Source: JARRRD01 sp046706685
Lineage (GTDB): Bacteria > Nitrospirota > Thermodesulfovibrionia > Thermodesulfovibrionales > UBA6898
Assembly: GCA_046706685.1 (NCBI GenBank)
Contig: JBJKPE010000205.1
Span: forward strand, 1-5,401
Direction: 5' to 3'
Length of the DNA stretch: 5,401 nucleotides
Shown here: positions 4,887 to 5,401 of the stretch, one piece after another
Layout: the number at the start of each line of letters is the position of its first letter
Position numbering within the stretch: position 1 is the stretch's first letter
Notes under the pieces: generated by a model
The model's input: only the letters and a program-made list of their open reading frames with translations
Told to the model about the DNA's origin: nothing
Databases searched by the model: none
Position numbers and translations under genes: made by a program

Positions 4887-5401
4887 ATGACTCCACGATT
4901 CAAAGAGATATATAAAAACGATGTTGTACCTGCGATGATGAAGGAGTTTTCCTACGGCAACGTGATGCAGGTTCCGAAGATAGAGAAGATCGTTCTGAAT
5001 GTGGGTCTGGGCGAGGCGATTCAGAACATCAAACTCCTTGACGCGGCGCAGAAGGAGCTTGGAATGATCACCGGGCAGAAGGCGGTGGTCACAAAGGCGA
5101 AGAAGTCGATCGCAACGTTTAAACTCAGGCAGGGCATGCCGATCGGATGCAAGGTGACGCTGAGGGGCGACAAGATGTATGAATTTCTGGACCGCCTGGT
5201 GAGCGTAGCCCTGCCGAGGATCAGGGATTTCAGGGGCGTCTCGGGCAAGTCATTCGACGGCAGGGGAAACTATGCGCTCGGCATCAGAGAGCAGATAATA
5301 TTCCCCGAGATAGATTACGAGAAAGTCGAGATGGTGCACGGGCTTGATATTAATATCTGTACGTCTGCAACGAATGACAAAGAGAGCAAGGCGCTCCTGC
5401 G
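4887..5401 (+). CDS. rplE: 50S ribosomal protein L5 (3' end cut by window)
   Basis: L5 binds 5S rRNA and forms part of the central protuberance, with a bridge to S13 and contact with P-site tRNA. The window gives 171 codons of an expected 180 or so, so only the last few residues are missing. The ATG comes two bases after the L24 stop. Family blocks are YKNDVVPAMMKEFSYGNVMQ (9-28), the signature VPKIEKIVLNVGLGEA (29-44), ITGQKAVVTKAKKSIATFKL (61-80), RQGMPIGCKVTLRG (81-94), LPRIRDFRGVSGKSFDGRGN (109-128) and GIREQIIFPEIDYEKV (132-147). All match the bacterial form closely and no frameshift is seen. In bacterial operons of this order the next gene is usually rpsN (S14), outside the window. Confidence 0.97.
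   Translation, partial: MTPRFKEIYKNDVVPAMMKEFSYGNVMQVPKIEKIVLNVGLGEAIQNIKLLDAAQKELGMITGQKAVVTKAKKSIATFKLRQGMPIGCKVTLRGDKMYEFLDRLVSVALPRIRDFRGVSGKSFDGRGNYALGIREQIIFPEIDYEKVEMVHGLDINICTSATNDKESKALL

Larger units (their letters stand above)
1..5401 (+). other. S10-spc ribosomal protein operon segment
   Basis: Thirteen ribosomal protein genes lie head to tail on one strand in the canonical bacterial order from L3 to L5. Several joints overlap (L4/L23, L16/L29 and S17/L14 share ATGA; L23/L2 share one base), and the widest gap is 21 bases, between L29 and S17. This spacing implies one polycistronic message with translational coupling. No rho-independent terminator or clear promoter is visible between any two genes. 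In E. coli, L4 represses the S10 operon through a leader upstream of rpsJ; that region lies outside this window, so regulation of that kind cannot be judged here. Both ends of the window cut through genes, so the operon extends in both directions. Confidence 0.95.

Noticed and set aside
1..5401. Mobile element, CRISPR array, RNA gene or novel system hidden between genes
   Set aside because: Coding density is essentially complete, with conserved ribosomal genes throughout. No direct or inverted repeats, spacer pattern or tRNA-like fold were seen.

Overview
The window is an uninterrupted piece of a bacterial ribosomal protein cluster, all on the + strand. It is the S10 operon running straight into the start of the spc operon. 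The gene order is rplC (3' end only), rplD, rplW, rplB, rpsS, rplV, rpsC, rplP, rpmC, rpsQ, rplN, rplX, rplE (5' part, lacking only the last few codons). This is the canonical bacterial order. Gene content and sequence style (short L22, L29 encoded next to L16, S17 and L14 of bacterial type) indicate a bacterium rather than an archaeon. The phylum cannot be fixed by eye. Arginine is written mostly with AGG/AGA, ATA is a common isoleucine codon, L24 is of the four-cysteine type, and L2 has unusual substitutions. Together these argue against a close relative of E. coli and suit a less-studied, possibly uncultivated lineage.

Layout: positions 1-230 hold the C-terminal part of L3. Positions 232-1966 hold L4, L23 and L2, with ATGA or TAATG overlaps at the L4/L23 and L23/L2 joints. 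Positions 1968-3267 hold S19, L22 and S3, with S19 and S3 both starting at TTG behind strong Shine-Dalgarno sites. Positions 3283-4193 hold L16, L29 and S17. Positions 4190-5401 hold L14, L24 and L5. No gap between genes exceeds 21 bases, so there is no room for extra genes, RNA genes, mobile elements, CRISPR arrays, terminators or a conventional promoter. S17 and L14 overlap by four bases, so the usual E. coli S10/spc operon boundary is absent and the two operons are physically fused here.

Functionally the products are co-translated components of both ribosomal subunits. L2, L3, L4, L14, L16, L22, L23, L24 and L29 build the large-subunit core and exit tunnel. L5 joins 5S rRNA to the central protuberance. 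S3, S17 and S19 belong to the small subunit. I found no hidden novel system. The points worth a second look are residue changes at normally near-invariant positions, chiefly in L2 and less so in L4 and L22, together with the operon fusion and the TTG starts.
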